64,000 nt of DNA from Bradyrhizobium sp. JYMT SZCCT0428 (lineage in GTDB: Bacteria > Pseudomonadota > Alphaproteobacteria > Rhizobiales > Xanthobacteraceae). Location: positions 248,001-312,000 of the forward strand of contig NZ_JAFCLS010000001.1 in assembly GCF_018131075.1 (NCBI RefSeq), read 5' to 3'. The notes under the pieces are model-generated. The model saw only the letters and a program-made list of their open reading frames with translations, did not search any database and was not told where the DNA came from. Below are positions 44,418-54,409 of this stretch, in pieces (position 1 is the first letter of the stretch; each line of letters starts with the position of its first letter). Made by a program: the position numbers and the translations under genes.

Positions 44418-44881
44418 TGTCTGGTCTCCATGGTCGATCGTGAGTTTCCGGCGTGGTGGTGCTGGGCCAAGGACCGCGGCCGAATCCGATTTTATCGTTT
44501 TCGCGCCGCGCGAGTCTACCTGCCGCGCCCAGCCGTCCCGGTGATGAAAACGGCGGCGTATCCCAATTTGGACACGCGGTAGGGGAACCTGCGGCGCTAC
44601 TTCACATCCTCACCCCCTCCGGTGAGTTCGATAGGTGCAACGCAATATTCCGCGCCATGAGTCAGCAATGAGCGGTAGACAACGGGCTAACGGTCGTCGC
44701 TGCCTTCGATCTGCACGCAACGTTAGTTCTAGGACAGCGCCTACGTGATTTCTCGACAGACGCTGGCAATTCTGCTCTGATCGTCAATAATGAAAAATGC
44801 GCGGCGCCCGAACGGAGCCGAATAGAAAAGCAAGAACGGGAATTTCTTCATATCCGATTGGCCCATCCAGGGAGGAACGCC
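44418..44881. other. Promoter region upstream of the sugar ABC operon
   Basis: 464 nt with no credible gene on either strand. It must carry the promoters for the divergent LTXXQ gene and the ABC operon. A CTACGTGAT motif near 44743 matches those around the LuxR-family gene. Nothing else was recognised. Confidence 0.45.
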
Positions 44882-46222
44882 ATGACACGGAAGAAGCTTA
44901 CTCGACGCCAATTCATTGCTGCGACAGCGCTATCATCGGCGGCACTCGTGACCGCTCCCTACGTGCGCGGCGCGCACGCCGCCGGCAAGCTATCGATCGG
45001 ATTTTGGGACCATTGGGTACCTGGCGCCAACAAGGCTTCTACCGATATTGTCAATGAGTGGGCCGAAAAGGAAAAGGTCGAGGTCGCCATCGACTACATC
45101 CCGAGCCAGGGTAACAAGAACCTCCTGACGATCGCCGCCGAGGCCCAGGCGAAGGCGGGCCATGACATTCTGGCGATGCCGACCTGGTGGCCGCACGCCC
45201 AGGCGGAATTGCTCGAGCCGATGAATGACGTGGTCGAGGGGCTCATCAAGCAGAACGGCGAAGTCAACGGCACCGTTCAGTACCTCGGCAAGGCCGGCAA
45301 CAAATGGCTGGGCGTTCCGGCCTGCGTCGGCAGCCAGATCAAGGGGCCCTGCTCGCGCATCGATCTGATGAAGCAGCACGCCGGCATCGACGTCCAGGCC
45401 ATGTATCCGGCAGGTTCGGCACCGAAAGCCGATGGCTGGACCACGGACACATTCCTGAAGGCGGCGGAGGCCTGTCACAAGGGCGGCGTTCCCTTCGGCA
45501 TCGGGCTTGGCGAGACCAGCGATTCCGTCGATACCGTCGGGGCGTTCTTCCTGGCGTTCGGGGCGGAGGTCGTCGATGCCAAGGGCAACGTCGTCGTCAA
45601 GAACGACAACGTGCGGCAGGCGCTCGAATATTACAAAAAGCTGATGGCTTTTCTGCCGTCAGACGCGCCGTCATGGGACGACGGCTCCAACAACAGGTGG
45701 CTGGTCTCGGGCAGAGGCGCCCTGATCATGAATCCGCCGAGCGCGTGGGCCGTCGCCAGGCGCGATGCGCCGCAGATCGCGGAGCAATGCTGGACCCACG
45801 GCTTCCCGGTCGGTCCGAAGGGCCGCTTCGCACCGTTCCTGCCCTACTTCTGGAGCGTCTGGAGCTTCTCCAAGAACAAGGAGGCGGCAAAGAGCGTGCT
45901 GACGCGTCTGTCGCAGCCGGATGCGGTCGAGAAAATGGTGGCGGCGAGCGGCGGTTACGACCTGCCAGCCTTCGAGAAACTGACGACCCTGAAGACATGG
46001 GCCGAGGAAGGACCGCCGAAGGGCACGCTCTACCACTATCCGAATCCGCACAAGCATCAGCTGCTTTCGATCTCGGCGTCGCCCGCGCCGCCCAAGGTCG
46101 CCCAGCAGATCTACACCCAGGCAACGCTCACCAAGATGTGCGTGCGCTTCTACCGGGGCGAGCCCATGGAGAAGACGCTGGCCTGGGCCGAAGGCGAACT
46201 CGAAGGCTTCATGCGCAGCTGA
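44882..46222 (+). CDS. Carbohydrate ABC transporter substrate-binding protein (Tat-exported)
   Basis: 446 aa from ATG 44882 with AGGGAGGAACG upstream. The N-terminus KKLTRRQFIAATALSSAALV is a twin-arginine signal (RRxFI). The mature part is a family 1 extracellular solute-binding protein (SBP_bac_1-like: IGFWDHWVPGANKASTDIVN). It is the first gene of the operon with two permeases, an ATPase and a dehydrogenase. The sugar is unknown; the Tat signal suggests a cofactor-free but rapidly folding protein. Confidence 0.9.
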   Translation: MTRKKLTRRQFIAATALSSAALVTAPYVRGAHAAGKLSIGFWDHWVPGANKASTDIVNEWAEKEKVEVAIDYIPSQGNKNLLTIAAEAQAKAGHDILAMPTWWPHAQAELLEPMNDVVEGLIKQNGEVNGTVQYLGKAGNKWLGVPACVGSQIKGPCSRIDLMKQHAGIDVQAMYPAGSAPKADGWTTDTFLKAAEACHKGGVPFGIGLGETSDSVDTVGAFFLAFGAEVVDAKGNVVVKNDNVRQALEYYKKLMAFLPSDAPSWDDGSNNRWLVSGRGALIMNPPSAWAVARRDAPQIAEQCWTHGFPVGPKGRFAPFLPYFWSVWSFSKNKEAAKSVLTRLSQPDAVEKMVAASGGYDLPAFEKLTTLKTWAEEGPPKGTLYHYPNPHKHQLLSISASPAPPKVAQQIYTQATLTKMCVRFYRGEPMEKTLAWAEGELEGFMRS

Positions 46223-46293
46223 GGCGATTTCGCCGCCGCGGCCCGTTGGATCTTGGGCCGTGGCAGCGTGCATCCGCCTGCCGACACGATGGG

Positions 46294-46312
46294 AGCCGGC
46301 GCCGCGCCGGCT
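46294..46312. terminator. Hairpin between substrate-binding and permease genes
   Basis: AGCCGGC-GCCGC-GCCGGCT forms a perfect 7-bp stem. It lies 72 nt after the binding-protein stop and 54 nt before the permease. No T-run follows, so a role in mRNA stabilisation or attenuation, giving more binding protein than permease, is more likely than full termination. Confidence 0.5.
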
Positions 46313-46365
46313 TCTCGACGAGGAAACCACCCTGCTCTGAATGAAACGCGCGAGGAAGATGCATC

Positions 46366-47298
46366 ATGGCTGATGTCGCGATTGAGCGTAACGCCGCTCC
46401 GCGAACGGCGCGCAAGCGCGCCAGTTTACGAACCGCCCTGAAGCGCAAATCGACCGCAGCCTTCCTGATGACGCTGCCGCTGATCCTGCTGATCTCGCTG
46501 CTGGTCATCTATCCCGCCTTCTACTCGCTGCATCTGGCCACCCTGAACAAGTCGATGCAGCGCTTCATCGGGCTCGGAAACTTCCAGTTCCTGTTCAAGC
46601 GGGAAACCTTCTGGCTGGTGGTCGAGCAATCCTGCATTTTCGCGATCACCGCCGTCTTCTTCAAAGCGCTGATCGGCTTCATCGTGGCGCACTTCGTCCA
46701 CAACATTCCGGCCAAGGGCCAGCGCAAATGGCGCGGCATGCTGCTGGTGCCCTGGGTCATCCCACCGGCCATGAGCACATTGGCCTGGCTGTGGCTGTTC
46801 GATCCGTCGTACAGCGCCTTCAACTATTTGTTGGCCGGCGTCGGCGTCGACCGGATTCCGTGGACCGGAGAGACCGGCTGGGCCCGATTCTCGGTTATCC
46901 TGGTGAATATCTGGTTCGGCGCCCCGTTCTTCATGATCATGTATCTGGCTTCGCTGAAGTCGGTGCCCGATCAGCTCTATGAGGCCGCGGCCATCGACGG
47001 CGCCAACTGGTGGCAGCGCATCTGGTACGTGACGCTGCCGATGATGCGCAACATCATCGCGATCACGACGCTGTTTTCGGTGATCGTCACCTTCGCCAAT
47101 TTCGATATCGTGCGCATCCTGACCGCCGGCGGTCCGCTGGACCGTACCCATGTCTTCGCCACCTGGGCGTTCCGCATCGGTATCGAGGGCGGCGACATTC
47201 CGCTCGGCGCCAGCGTCTCGCTGTTTATGGTGCCGATACTCGCAATCGCGGCAGTCTTCATCCTGCGCGACATCAACAAACGCGGGAACGAATCCTGA
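46366..47298 (+). CDS. Sugar ABC transporter permease (MalF/UgpA type)
   Basis: 310 aa with six TM helices. The EAA loop EAAAIDGANWWQRIWYVTLP is near the C-terminal third and marks the ATPase contact. The protein belongs to the binding-protein-dependent sugar permease family and pairs with the next gene. Its stop overlaps the next start (TGATG at 47296-47300). Confidence 0.92.
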   Translation: MADVAIERNAAPRTARKRASLRTALKRKSTAAFLMTLPLILLISLLVIYPAFYSLHLATLNKSMQRFIGLGNFQFLFKRETFWLVVEQSCIFAITAVFFKALIGFIVAHFVHNIPAKGQRKWRGMLLVPWVIPPAMSTLAWLWLFDPSYSAFNYLLAGVGVDRIPWTGETGWARFSVILVNIWFGAPFFMIMYLASLKSVPDQLYEAAAIDGANWWQRIWYVTLPMMRNIIAITTLFSVIVTFANFDIVRILTAGGPLDRTHVFATWAFRIGIEGGDIPLGASVSLFMVPILAIAAVFILRDINKRGNES

Positions 47299-48212
47299 TG
47301 ACCAGCACCGTCGTGATCGACAAGGCCGCCCCGACCCGCCCCGTCAAACTGCGCAGCATGAGCCGCGACCGCACCTGGGCCCTGCGATGGTCGTACTTTT
47401 TCCTCACATTGTTCGCGGTGTTCGCGCTGGTGCCCCCGCTCTACATGGTGATTACGTCGCTGAAGACCAGCGCCGAAATCTCCGCGGCGACGAACCCGTG
47501 GTGGGTTTACCATCCGACATTGTCGAACTACGTCGAGTTGCTGACATCGAACCAGTTCCTTACCTTCTTCCGCAACTCGGCGCTGGTCTCGATCTTCGTC
47601 GTGACCATCACCATGCTGATCAGCGTGCCCGCGGCTTTTGCGCTGGCGCGGATGCGGTTCTGGGGCTCGGCAACGCTCGCGACCGGCGTTTTCCTGACTT
47701 ACCTCATCCCTGAAACGCTGCTGTTTCTCCCCTTGTTCAAGATGTTCGTGGCGTTCGGCGACCTGACCGGGATCCAGCTGATCAACAAATGGTACGTGCT
47801 GCTGGTGATCTATCCGACGCTCACGGTTCCGTTCTGCACCTGGATCATGATCGGTTACTTCGCCTCCATCCCCAAGGAGCTCGACGAGGCCGCGATCATC
47901 GACGGCGCGTCCTGGTTCCAAACGCTGACGCGGATATTCATTCCCGTCGCCCTGCCCGGCCTGATCGCCGCGACCATCTTCGCCTTCACCGTTTCCTGGG
48001 CGCAGTTTCTCTACCCGCTGGTTTTCACGACATCGACGGATCAACTGGTGCTGCCGGTCGGTATCGTCACGACCTTGATCAAGGGCGACGTGTTCGCATG
48101 GGGCCAGATCATGACCGGCGCCCTGCTCGGCGCCGCGCCGCCGCTGATCATCTACGCGTTCCTGATGGACTATTACATTGCCGGCCTGACCGCCGGTGCG
48201 ACAAAGGGTTGA
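47298..48212 (+). CDS. Sugar ABC transporter permease (MalG/UgpE type)
   Basis: 304 aa from ATG 47298, overlapping the preceding permease stop. Six TM helices, with the EAA-like loop [20 protein letters not shown]. It is the partner of the MalF-type permease in the inner-membrane channel. It ends 4 nt before the ATPase gene. Confidence 0.92.
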   Translation: MTSTVVIDKAAPTRPVKLRSMSRDRTWALRWSYFFLTLFAVFALVPPLYMVITSLKTSAEISAATNPWWVYHPTLSNYVELLTSNQFLTFFRNSALVSIFVVTITMLISVPAAFALARMRFWGSATLATGVFLTYLIPETLLFLPLFKMFVAFGDLTGIQLINKWYVLLVIYPTLTVPFCTWIMIGYFASIPKELDEAAIIDGASWFQTLTRIFIPVALPGLIAATIFAFTVSWAQFLYPLVFTTSTDQLVLPVGIVTTLIKGDVFAWGQIMTGALLGAAPPLIIYAFLMDYYIAGLTAGATKG

Positions 48213-48216
48213 ACTC

Positions 48217-49317
<1,101 letters not shown>

Positions 49318-49349
49318 CGGCGGAGACAACCGTCACCCAAGGGCAGGAA

Positions 49350-50336
49350 ATGGCGACCAACAAGAAGAAAATCTTCGTCACGGAATCGATGTCACAGCAG
49401 GGGCGTGCGTTGCTCGACGCACGCGAGGATATCGAACTCGTCGAATTCCCCAACATGATCTCGCAACCGGATTTCCAGGCCAAGCTCAAGGAGCATGCGC
49501 CGGTCCACGGTGTCGCCCTAGGCGGCACCCGTTTCGGTGAAACGGAGCTGGAAGCTTCCAGGGACATGTTGGTGGTGACCCGGATCGGCGTCGGTTTTGA
49601 TGCCGTCGATGTGCCGGCGTTGAGCCGCCGCAAAGTGCCGCTGATGGTCGCCGGCACCGCGAATTCGCCCTCCGTTGCCGAGTGCGCATTGTTCATGATG
49701 CTGACATTGGCAAAACGCGCGGTGGAAATGCACTCCATCGTCAGGGACAACAAATGGCCGAGCCGGCTCGGGATGCTGCCCTACGACCTCTATGGCAAGA
49801 CCGTCCTGATCGTTGGCTTCGGCCGCATCGGCACCCGCACCGCCAAGCGCTGCCAGGCGATGGAAATGAACGTGCTGGTTTTCGATCCCTACAAGCCCGC
49901 GGCCGACATTAAGGCCGCCGGCTGCGAGCCGGTCACCGATCTCGACGCGGCGTTGCCGCGCGCCGACTTCGTCAGCCTGCATTGCCCGAAGACCCCGGAG
50001 ACGGTTGGAATGATCAATGCCGCGCGCTTGAGGCGGATGAAGCCGACCGCCTATCTGATCAATACCGCGCGCGGCGGCATCGTCGACGAACCCGCGCTGC
50101 ATGACGCGCTGGTGTCCGGCAAACTTGCCGGCGCCGGGCTCGACGTGTTCGAACAGGAGCCGCCGCCCGCCGGCCATTCGCTGTTCGCGCTTCCGAACGT
50201 CATCTTCGCACCCCACGTCGCCGGTGTGACCAGGGAAGCCGTCGATCGCATGAGCGAACAGACCGCGCGCAATATCCTGAGCGTGCTCGACGGCGATCCG
50301 TTGCGTCAGAACGTTATCAATCAGGACGTGCTCTGA
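49350..50336 (+). CDS. D-2-hydroxyacid (phosphoglycerate) dehydrogenase-like
   Basis: 328 aa from ATG 49350 with GGGCAGGAA upstream. It has the NAD Rossmann segment LIVGFGRIGTRTAKRCQAM, the catalytic Arg/Glu/His set (INTARGGIVDEPAL; FAPHVAGVTREAVDR) and no ACT domain. It belongs to the SerA/GyaR superfamily. As the last gene of the carbohydrate ABC operon it probably oxidises or reduces the imported compound (for example a sugar acid or hydroxy acid) rather than making serine. Confidence 0.88.
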   Translation: MATNKKKIFVTESMSQQGRALLDAREDIELVEFPNMISQPDFQAKLKEHAPVHGVALGGTRFGETELEASRDMLVVTRIGVGFDAVDVPALSRRKVPLMVAGTANSPSVAECALFMMLTLAKRAVEMHSIVRDNKWPSRLGMLPYDLYGKTVLIVGFGRIGTRTAKRCQAMEMNVLVFDPYKPAADIKAAGCEPVTDLDAALPRADFVSLHCPKTPETVGMINAARLRRMKPTAYLINTARGGIVDEPALHDALVSGKLAGAGLDVFEQEPPPAGHSLFALPNVIFAPHVAGVTREAVDRMSEQTARNILSVLDGDPLRQNVINQDVL

Positions 50337-50675
50337 CCGATCCGGCATGATCAAACCGGGCGACGGCTCAACCATCGAGCCGCCGCCTGGGATGTTTCAT
50401 ACCGGCACAATTATAAGGAAACCTTATTCCGTATGACGGGCTAACCGCGCAGGTCCGCGCCCGGCATAGCCGGTTCTGCGCCTGAACGGACAAAACTCAG
50501 CCTCATTCGGAAGCGAGGAAAAGATACCGGGCGGCAACGGGGACACCGATTCCGCACATGGTGCATCAAGATATTGATTTTCAACGATAAATTTAGGGAG
50601 ACGCATTCGTGCGCACAATCTGATGTACAATGACCTAAGAGACGCATTGTCTCTGCGCTAGCCTATCTAAGCCGC
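50337..50675. other. Intergenic region with terminator-like and operator-like hairpins
   Basis: A strong hairpin with GGCG and CGGCTC paired to GAGCCG and CGCC spans 50359-50387, just after the dehydrogenase stop, and probably ends that operon. ATAAGG-AAA-CCTTAT (50413-50427) is a perfect palindrome. AGAGAC-GCATT-GTCTCT (50638-50654) lies just before the ligase start at 50676. No gene was supported here. Confidence 0.5.
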
Positions 50676-51281
50676 ATGCGTACCAGTGCTTTCGAACCCT
50701 GCATCCCGAGCCGCGCCACCAAGGTTCCGACCTCCAAAAGCTGGATCCATGAGGTGAAGCACGACGGCTACCGGCTGATCGTGCATCGCGAGGGCAAGCG
50801 CGTGCGCCTGTTCACCCGCAACGGTTTCGACTGGAGTGACCGCTACCCGCTGATCACCGAGGCGGCGCTGCGCATCCGGTCAACGTCGTTCGTCCTGGAT
50901 GGTGAAGCGGTGCTGCTCGGCGTCGACGGGATCTCCGACTTCGACGGCCTGCATTCCCGGAAGCACAATGACGAAGTGCAATTCTACGCCTTCGATATGC
51001 TGGTGAGCGACGGCGAAGATATCCGCAAGCTACCGCTCACCATGAGGAAGACAAACCTCGCCCGGCTGCTGGCGCGGCGCGTTGACGGCATCTTCATTTC
51101 GGACTTCGAGCGCGGCGAGATCGGGCCAGAGCTTTTCCGGCACGCCTGCATTATGGGGCTTGAGGGCCTGGTGTCGAAGCTCGCCGACCGACCATATCGG
51201 CCCGGCAGGTCACCCAACTGGGTGAAGATCAAAAACCCCGCCTCTCCCGCCATGCTGCGGGCCAAGGATGCCTTCTCATGA
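50676..51281 (+). CDS. Minimal ATP-dependent DNA ligase (adenylation domain only)
   Basis: 201 aa. The nucleotidyl-transferase motif I is HEVKHDGYRLIV (KxDG), with motif IIIa-like FVLDGEAVLL and motif V-like VSKLADRPYRPGRSPNWVKI at the end. The OB-fold domain of complete ligases is absent, so it is a stand-alone adenylation domain, a form seen in rhizobia. Partner polymerase/Ku genes of an NHEJ system are not near. Its stop overlaps the start of a 51-aa gene (ATGA, 51278-51281). Confidence 0.85.
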   Translation: MRTSAFEPCIPSRATKVPTSKSWIHEVKHDGYRLIVHREGKRVRLFTRNGFDWSDRYPLITEAALRIRSTSFVLDGEAVLLGVDGISDFDGLHSRKHNDEVQFYAFDMLVSDGEDIRKLPLTMRKTNLARLLARRVDGIFISDFERGEIGPELFRHACIMGLEGLVSKLADRPYRPGRSPNWVKIKNPASPAMLRAKDAFS

Positions 51282-51433
51282 ATGTCTGGGTCTACGTCGA
51301 CACGAGCAAGCAGGTCGGAGATATCGACCATCTGCAGGTATTCGCGAGCGAGGCCGCAGCCGAGGCTTGGTTTCGAGATCACGATCCTGAGGGCGTAGCC
51401 TTTGAATACCCGATCAGGGACGAGCCGGCCTGA
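51278..51433 (+). CDS. Small hypothetical protein coupled to the ligase
   Basis: 51 aa. It starts in the ATGA overlap with the ligase stop. Sample sequence: VYVDTSKQVGDIDHLQVFAS, then AEAWFRDHDPEGVAFEYPIR. It looks like a small acidic globular protein with no signal peptide. Similar small proteins often accompany phage or NHEJ-type genes, but no family was named here. Translational coupling supports it as a real gene. Confidence 0.55.
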   Translation: MNVWVYVDTSKQVGDIDHLQVFASEAAAEAWFRDHDPEGVAFEYPIRDEPA

Positions 51434-51449
51434 CGGACGAGCAAATACC

Positions 51450-51540
51450 CCGGCTGACTCGCCGGCGCGATCCTGAGGCCCCCAGCGAGACGTGGCACTC
51501 TGGTACGATGACGTCAGGGTCGGGACGATCGCGGCCGTAG
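51450..51540 (+). pseudogene. Frameshifted remnant of the 130-aa gene
   Basis: The stretch reads like the start of the gene at 52978 (EAPSETWHxxYDDVRVGTI) but has lost one base after TGGCAC. It ends at the convergent HTH gene. The right-hand copy (52978-53370) is intact, so this is a decayed duplicate. Confidence 0.65.
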
Positions 51541-51861
51541 AGAGCCTGCTTTGGAGCGCACCGCTCCTGCATTCCGGCGCAGCGTCACATGCAACTGGAA
51601 GCCCATCGCATCGAGTACTCTAAAAATCGTCGTGAAGTTCGGTTTTTGTGGATCGCGTGCAAACGCACGATGAATGCTTGTCCTCGCAATCCCAGATTTC
51701 TCCGCAAGGTCAGAAATATTGTAAAGGTGGGTGGCTGCGCCAATGGCATGAAAAATTTCGGCGACATCCGATTTCGTGAAAGCTTCATTTATAAGATCGG
51801 CAGCCGCGCGTCGCGAAGCCGGCTGTGGCCGAGTTGGGCACCCGATCGATGTTTTGGGCAT
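51514..51861 (-). CDS. HigA-like orphan antitoxin-type DNA-binding protein
   Basis: 115 aa. It resembles the addiction-module antidote family: FHAIGAATHLYNISDLAEKS, then GIARTSIHRAFARDPQKPNF, then TTIFRVLDAMGFQLHVTL, which together make an XRE-type HTH followed by the conserved C-terminal strand. The usual toxin gene (HigB/RelE-type) is not adjacent on either side. It may be an orphan antitoxin left behind by a lost pair or captured as a regulator. Its start is at 51861. Confidence 0.75.
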   Translation of the reverse strand: MPKTSIGCPTRPQPASRRAAADLINEAFTKSDVAEIFHAIGAATHLYNISDLAEKSGIARTSIHRAFARDPQKPNFTTIFRVLDAMGFQLHVTLRRNAGAVRSKAGSLRPRSSRP

Positions 51862-51933
51862 GTAATCCCTCTAATAAAATAGGCCGGCATTTCTGCCGGC
51901 CTACTTTACTAAAGACGATGTGATAGGGCGAGG

Positions 51934-52698
51934 TCAGTATCTCGCTGCGATTGGCGCGCCGTAGCCGCCGAAGCGATAATTCAGGCGCAGGGTGACCATA
52001 TCCACGTCTTGGCTGATCCGGTTATTGACAAAAGCGGCGGGAACCGCTGCAGCCGTGAACGTATTGTTGGCATCACCCATGAACAGATGGTTGTATTCGA
52101 CACCGAACGACCAGTTTGGTGTGAAGCCGTACTCCAGTCCAACACCGATGGTGCCGCCCCAGCGGGTTGCGCTAGCTGAGGCCAGTTCAGCGCCGGTAAG
52201 GGTACTGAGGATGCTAAAGCGGTTGCTCGTCACTGCCGCGCCGCCCTTTACGTACAGCAGCGCTGCATTCCAGGCGTAGCCTATCTGGCCGGTAAAGAGG
52301 CCAATACCATCGGTCGTGGTGCGAGTGGAGAACGCGGGATTGATGATGCTGATGCGCTGGTTGCTGAGATCCGCCCAATCACCCTGAGCTTCCAGGCCAA
52401 TCACCCAAGTGCCCGACTGCCAACGATAACCGATCTGCCCGCCAGCGAGGCCGCCCGACCGTTCCCGGCAACCGTCAGCGACGACTACGCCAGCCACATC
52501 GACGAAATCCCAGCAGTTGCGGCTCTGACCCCAACCGCCGTTGCCGCCGATGTAAAAGCCGGTCCAGTCGTAAATCGGGGCCACCATCGGAGGCGGTGCC
52601 TTGGTATATGGCCGAGCGGCCATATCAGCAGCCGTGGCGGGAGCGCCCAATCCGAGCGCAATCAACCCGACCGTCCCCAGCAAAAACTTTTTCATCAT
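51934..52698 (-). CDS. Outer-membrane beta-barrel protein (Omp25/31 type)
   Basis: 254 aa. The signal peptide LLGTVGLIALGLGAPATAAD precedes eight-strand barrel sequence, beginning PIYDWTGFYIGGNGGWGQSR, with GQIGYRWQSGTWVIGLEAQG and ending in DMVTLRLNYRFGGYGAP. It is like alphaproteobacterial porin-family outer-membrane immunogenic proteins. The start is ATGATG at 52698, after a spaced RBS. Its place between patchwork pieces suggests local rearrangement. Confidence 0.88.
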   Translation of the reverse strand: MMKKFLLGTVGLIALGLGAPATAADMAARPYTKAPPPMVAPIYDWTGFYIGGNGGWGQSRNCWDFVDVAGVVVADGCRERSGGLAGGQIGYRWQSGTWVIGLEAQGDWADLSNQRISIINPAFSTRTTTDGIGLFTGQIGYAWNAALLYVKGGAAVTSNRFSILSTLTGAELASASATRWGGTIGVGLEYGFTPNWSFGVEYNHLFMGDANNTFTAAAVPAAFVNNRISQDVDMVTLRLNYRFGGYGAPIAARY

Positions 52699-52823
52699 AA
52701 CTTCTCCATCCCCGTCGCCTTATCGCGACCGTCAACCGCAGTGAATTGCAACTTGCTTGATTTTCCTGGAAAAGTCCGTGCCTGGGGGGCAACAGTCCGT
52801 TTTTCAATTGTGCCCGAACTGTG

Positions 52824-52847
52824 ACGGCACGGAGCACCCCGTGCCGT
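52824..52847. terminator. Hairpin upstream of the porin
   Basis: ACGGCACGG-agcacc-CCGTGCCGT forms a perfect 9-bp stem. It lies about 125 nt before the porin start and just before the ligase-derived remnant. It may terminate plus-strand transcription; no T-run follows. Confidence 0.4.
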
Positions 52848-52872
52848 TGTCAGCTCGGATTAGGGGCCGAAG

Positions 52873-52956
52873 GCCTGGTCGGCCGGTCACCCAACTGGGT
52901 TAAGGTCAAAAACCCTGCCTCTCCGCCATGCTGCGGGCCAAGGATGCCTTCTCCTG
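52873..52956 (+). pseudogene. 3' remnant of a DNA ligase gene
   Basis: This stretch is nearly identical to 51207-51273, the last part of the ligase gene (GGTCACCCAACTGGGT, then GCCATGCTGCGGGCCAAGGA). Only the C-terminal codons remain. It lies directly before the intact 130-aa gene, so the ancestral order was ligase then 130-aa protein. Confidence 0.75.
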
Positions 52957-52977
52957 CTGGATGGCGATAAGCCCCAG

Positions 52978-53370
52978 TTGACGCGGCGCTGCTTTCCTGA
53001 AGCTCCGAGCGAGACATGGCACCTTTGGTATGACGATGTGCGTGTGGGGACGATCGCCAAAGCGGAGGGGCTAAGGGGTTTCACCTATTGGACCTGGGAC
53101 TGCGGTTTCAGCATTAACGGCGCCAGTCGCGACCACCGATCCGGCGCAGCCGCGACCTATGAGGACGCGCGCGTGGCCTTCCTTGCCGCCTGGGCCGAAT
53201 ACCTTCCAAGGCGAATACCAGAGGACTTTGACAACTGGCGCCATGAAGCCGCCTGGACAGCCGAGAAGTATGCGCGCTGGGACCGCGACGAACGAACCGC
53301 TCCGCCGTGGCCGCTGCCTGGGTTCATGTTCCGGGCGAAGAAAAACCCGCCTCTGCCCGACGTCCCCTAA
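52978..53370 (+). CDS. Hypothetical Trp-rich protein
   Basis: 130 aa starting at TTG 52978, which overlaps the stop of the ligase remnant frame. It is rich in Trp and Arg: APSETWHLWYDDVRVGTIAK, then SINGASRDHRSGAAATYEDA, then WRHEAAWTAEKYARWDRDER. The family was not named. Similar proteins occur in Bradyrhizobium next to DNA ligase fragments. It overlaps the convergent HEXXH gene by 4 nt at 53367-53370. Confidence 0.65.
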   Translation: MTRRCFPEAPSETWHLWYDDVRVGTIAKAEGLRGFTYWTWDCGFSINGASRDHRSGAAATYEDARVAFLAAWAEYLPRRIPEDFDNWRHEAAWTAEKYARWDRDERTAPPWPLPGFMFRAKKNPPLPDVP

Positions 53371-53870
53371 TCAGAAAAAGCCGCCACATCGATATTTTCA
53401 GCGCTCAGCGCCTCATAAATTAACAGCGCGGCCGCTACGCTCTTTATTGCTGCCTCGTGATACCTGATCAACCTTCGGGTTGTCGCTCGCATACGGGGCT
53501 CTCTGCGATCCCACTGATCGAAAGTGAGATCTGCATTGTCTAACATTTCCTCGATCCGGTAGCGGTCGTCAGCGTCTCCACCCTTGGAAAGGCCTAGCAA
53601 TACGGCTTCAGCTTCCGCACCGGCCATTTTCGCGAGGATAAAGCCACGCCAGGGCAGGTTAGGTTTGCGGTATCGCCCCCGCGCTCTCCAACCTGACAAA
53701 ATCCCGGACTCGTCCGGGTCTTCAATGTCAGCGAAGCCCGCGAACTGACCATCCCGGACGATCGACGCGCCGCCGCACTTCAAGCCCAGTGCGCGGCCTA
53801 TTACGGCGTGCCCAGCTTCGTGAATGGCGGTGTGTCGAAGGTCGTTCAATTTCGTCAACAGATTCGACAA
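53367..53870 (-). CDS. HEXXH peptidase-like protein (M41-type fold)
   Basis: 167 aa from TTG 53870 with AAGGAAAC upstream. The Zn motif HEAGHAVIGRALGLKCGG is at residues 17-34; a third ligand of M41 type may be the Asp in EDPDESG or later. There is no AAA domain and no TM helix, so it is a small stand-alone peptidase-like protein, as found in phages and mobile elements. It is the left-most gene of the minus-strand phage block. Confidence 0.75.
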   Translation of the reverse strand: MSNLLTKLNDLRHTAIHEAGHAVIGRALGLKCGGASIVRDGQFAGFADIEDPDESGILSGWRARGRYRKPNLPWRGFILAKMAGAEAEAVLLGLSKGGDADDRYRIEEMLDNADLTFDQWDRREPRMRATTRRLIRYHEAAIKSVAAALLIYEALSAENIDVAAFSD

Positions 53871-53883
53871 ATCAGTTTCCTTT

Positions 53884-54048
53884 TCAGACTCTGAAACAAC
53901 CTTGAAGGTTGTGCGTTCCGAAATCGGGATCTGCAGCCTGCAAACACGCGAACGCTTCCTCTCGCGTCGCGCCGTCAGCCATCATCGTTAATAAATTTGA
54001 CAATAGCTGCGTTGAGTTCAGGTTTCTGTTGGCTTCATCGTCGTCCAC
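53884..54048 (-). CDS. Small hypothetical protein
   Basis: 54 aa from GTG 54048. The sequence is DDDEANRNLNSTQLLSNLLT, then MMADGATREEAFACLQAADP, then a C-terminal FGTHNLQGCFRV. It is acidic with a helix-rich middle. It lies 13 nt upstream of the HEXXH gene on the same strand and is probably co-transcribed. No family recognised, and the weak RBS lowers confidence. Confidence 0.5.
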   Translation of the reverse strand: MDDDEANRNLNSTQLLSNLLTMMADGATREEAFACLQAADPDFGTHNLQGCFRV

Positions 54049-54074
54049 ATTAAGGCACGTCCCTAAACGGGAAA

Positions 54075-54097
54075 CCCGCCGGGCGTGAACCGGCGGG
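54075..54097. terminator. GC-rich hairpin downstream of the exonuclease gene
   Basis: CCCGCCGG-gcgtgaa-CCGGCGGG is a perfect 8-bp stem with a 7-nt loop, followed on the minus strand by TTT. It separates the exonuclease gene from the small genes to its left, or sets the end of the plus-strand gap. Confidence 0.5.
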
Positions 54098-54409
54098 CTT
54101 GAACTTTGAAGCCGACTATCTCAAGCGCAGTCGTTACCCCACAAAACGCGCCGCTGGACGGAAACCGAAGTGGCTGCATTACGTTCAATGGCTCAGGCCG
54201 GAAAAGACGCCCGCAGCATCGGCATAGAACTTCACAGGTCTTTTATGGGCGTCCGAGCCAAGGCCAAGAAACTTTAGCTTACCTTGCGTCGCATGAGGGT
54301 ATGATCGTGGAGGAAGGCCCCTCTCGGGAAAACGACATCATGATCGCGACGATAGCCGGGCTTGTTAGCCTGGATGATTCCTTATCAGCAATTTCGTTAG
54401 ATCGCCGTG
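54098..54409. other. Gap without a supported gene
   Basis: About 310 nt between the hairpin and the exonuclease stop. An open plus-strand frame covers it but has no recognisable domain, poor codon bias and no RBS, and continues into the opposite strand of the exonuclease gene. Nothing else was found. Confidence 0.4.
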
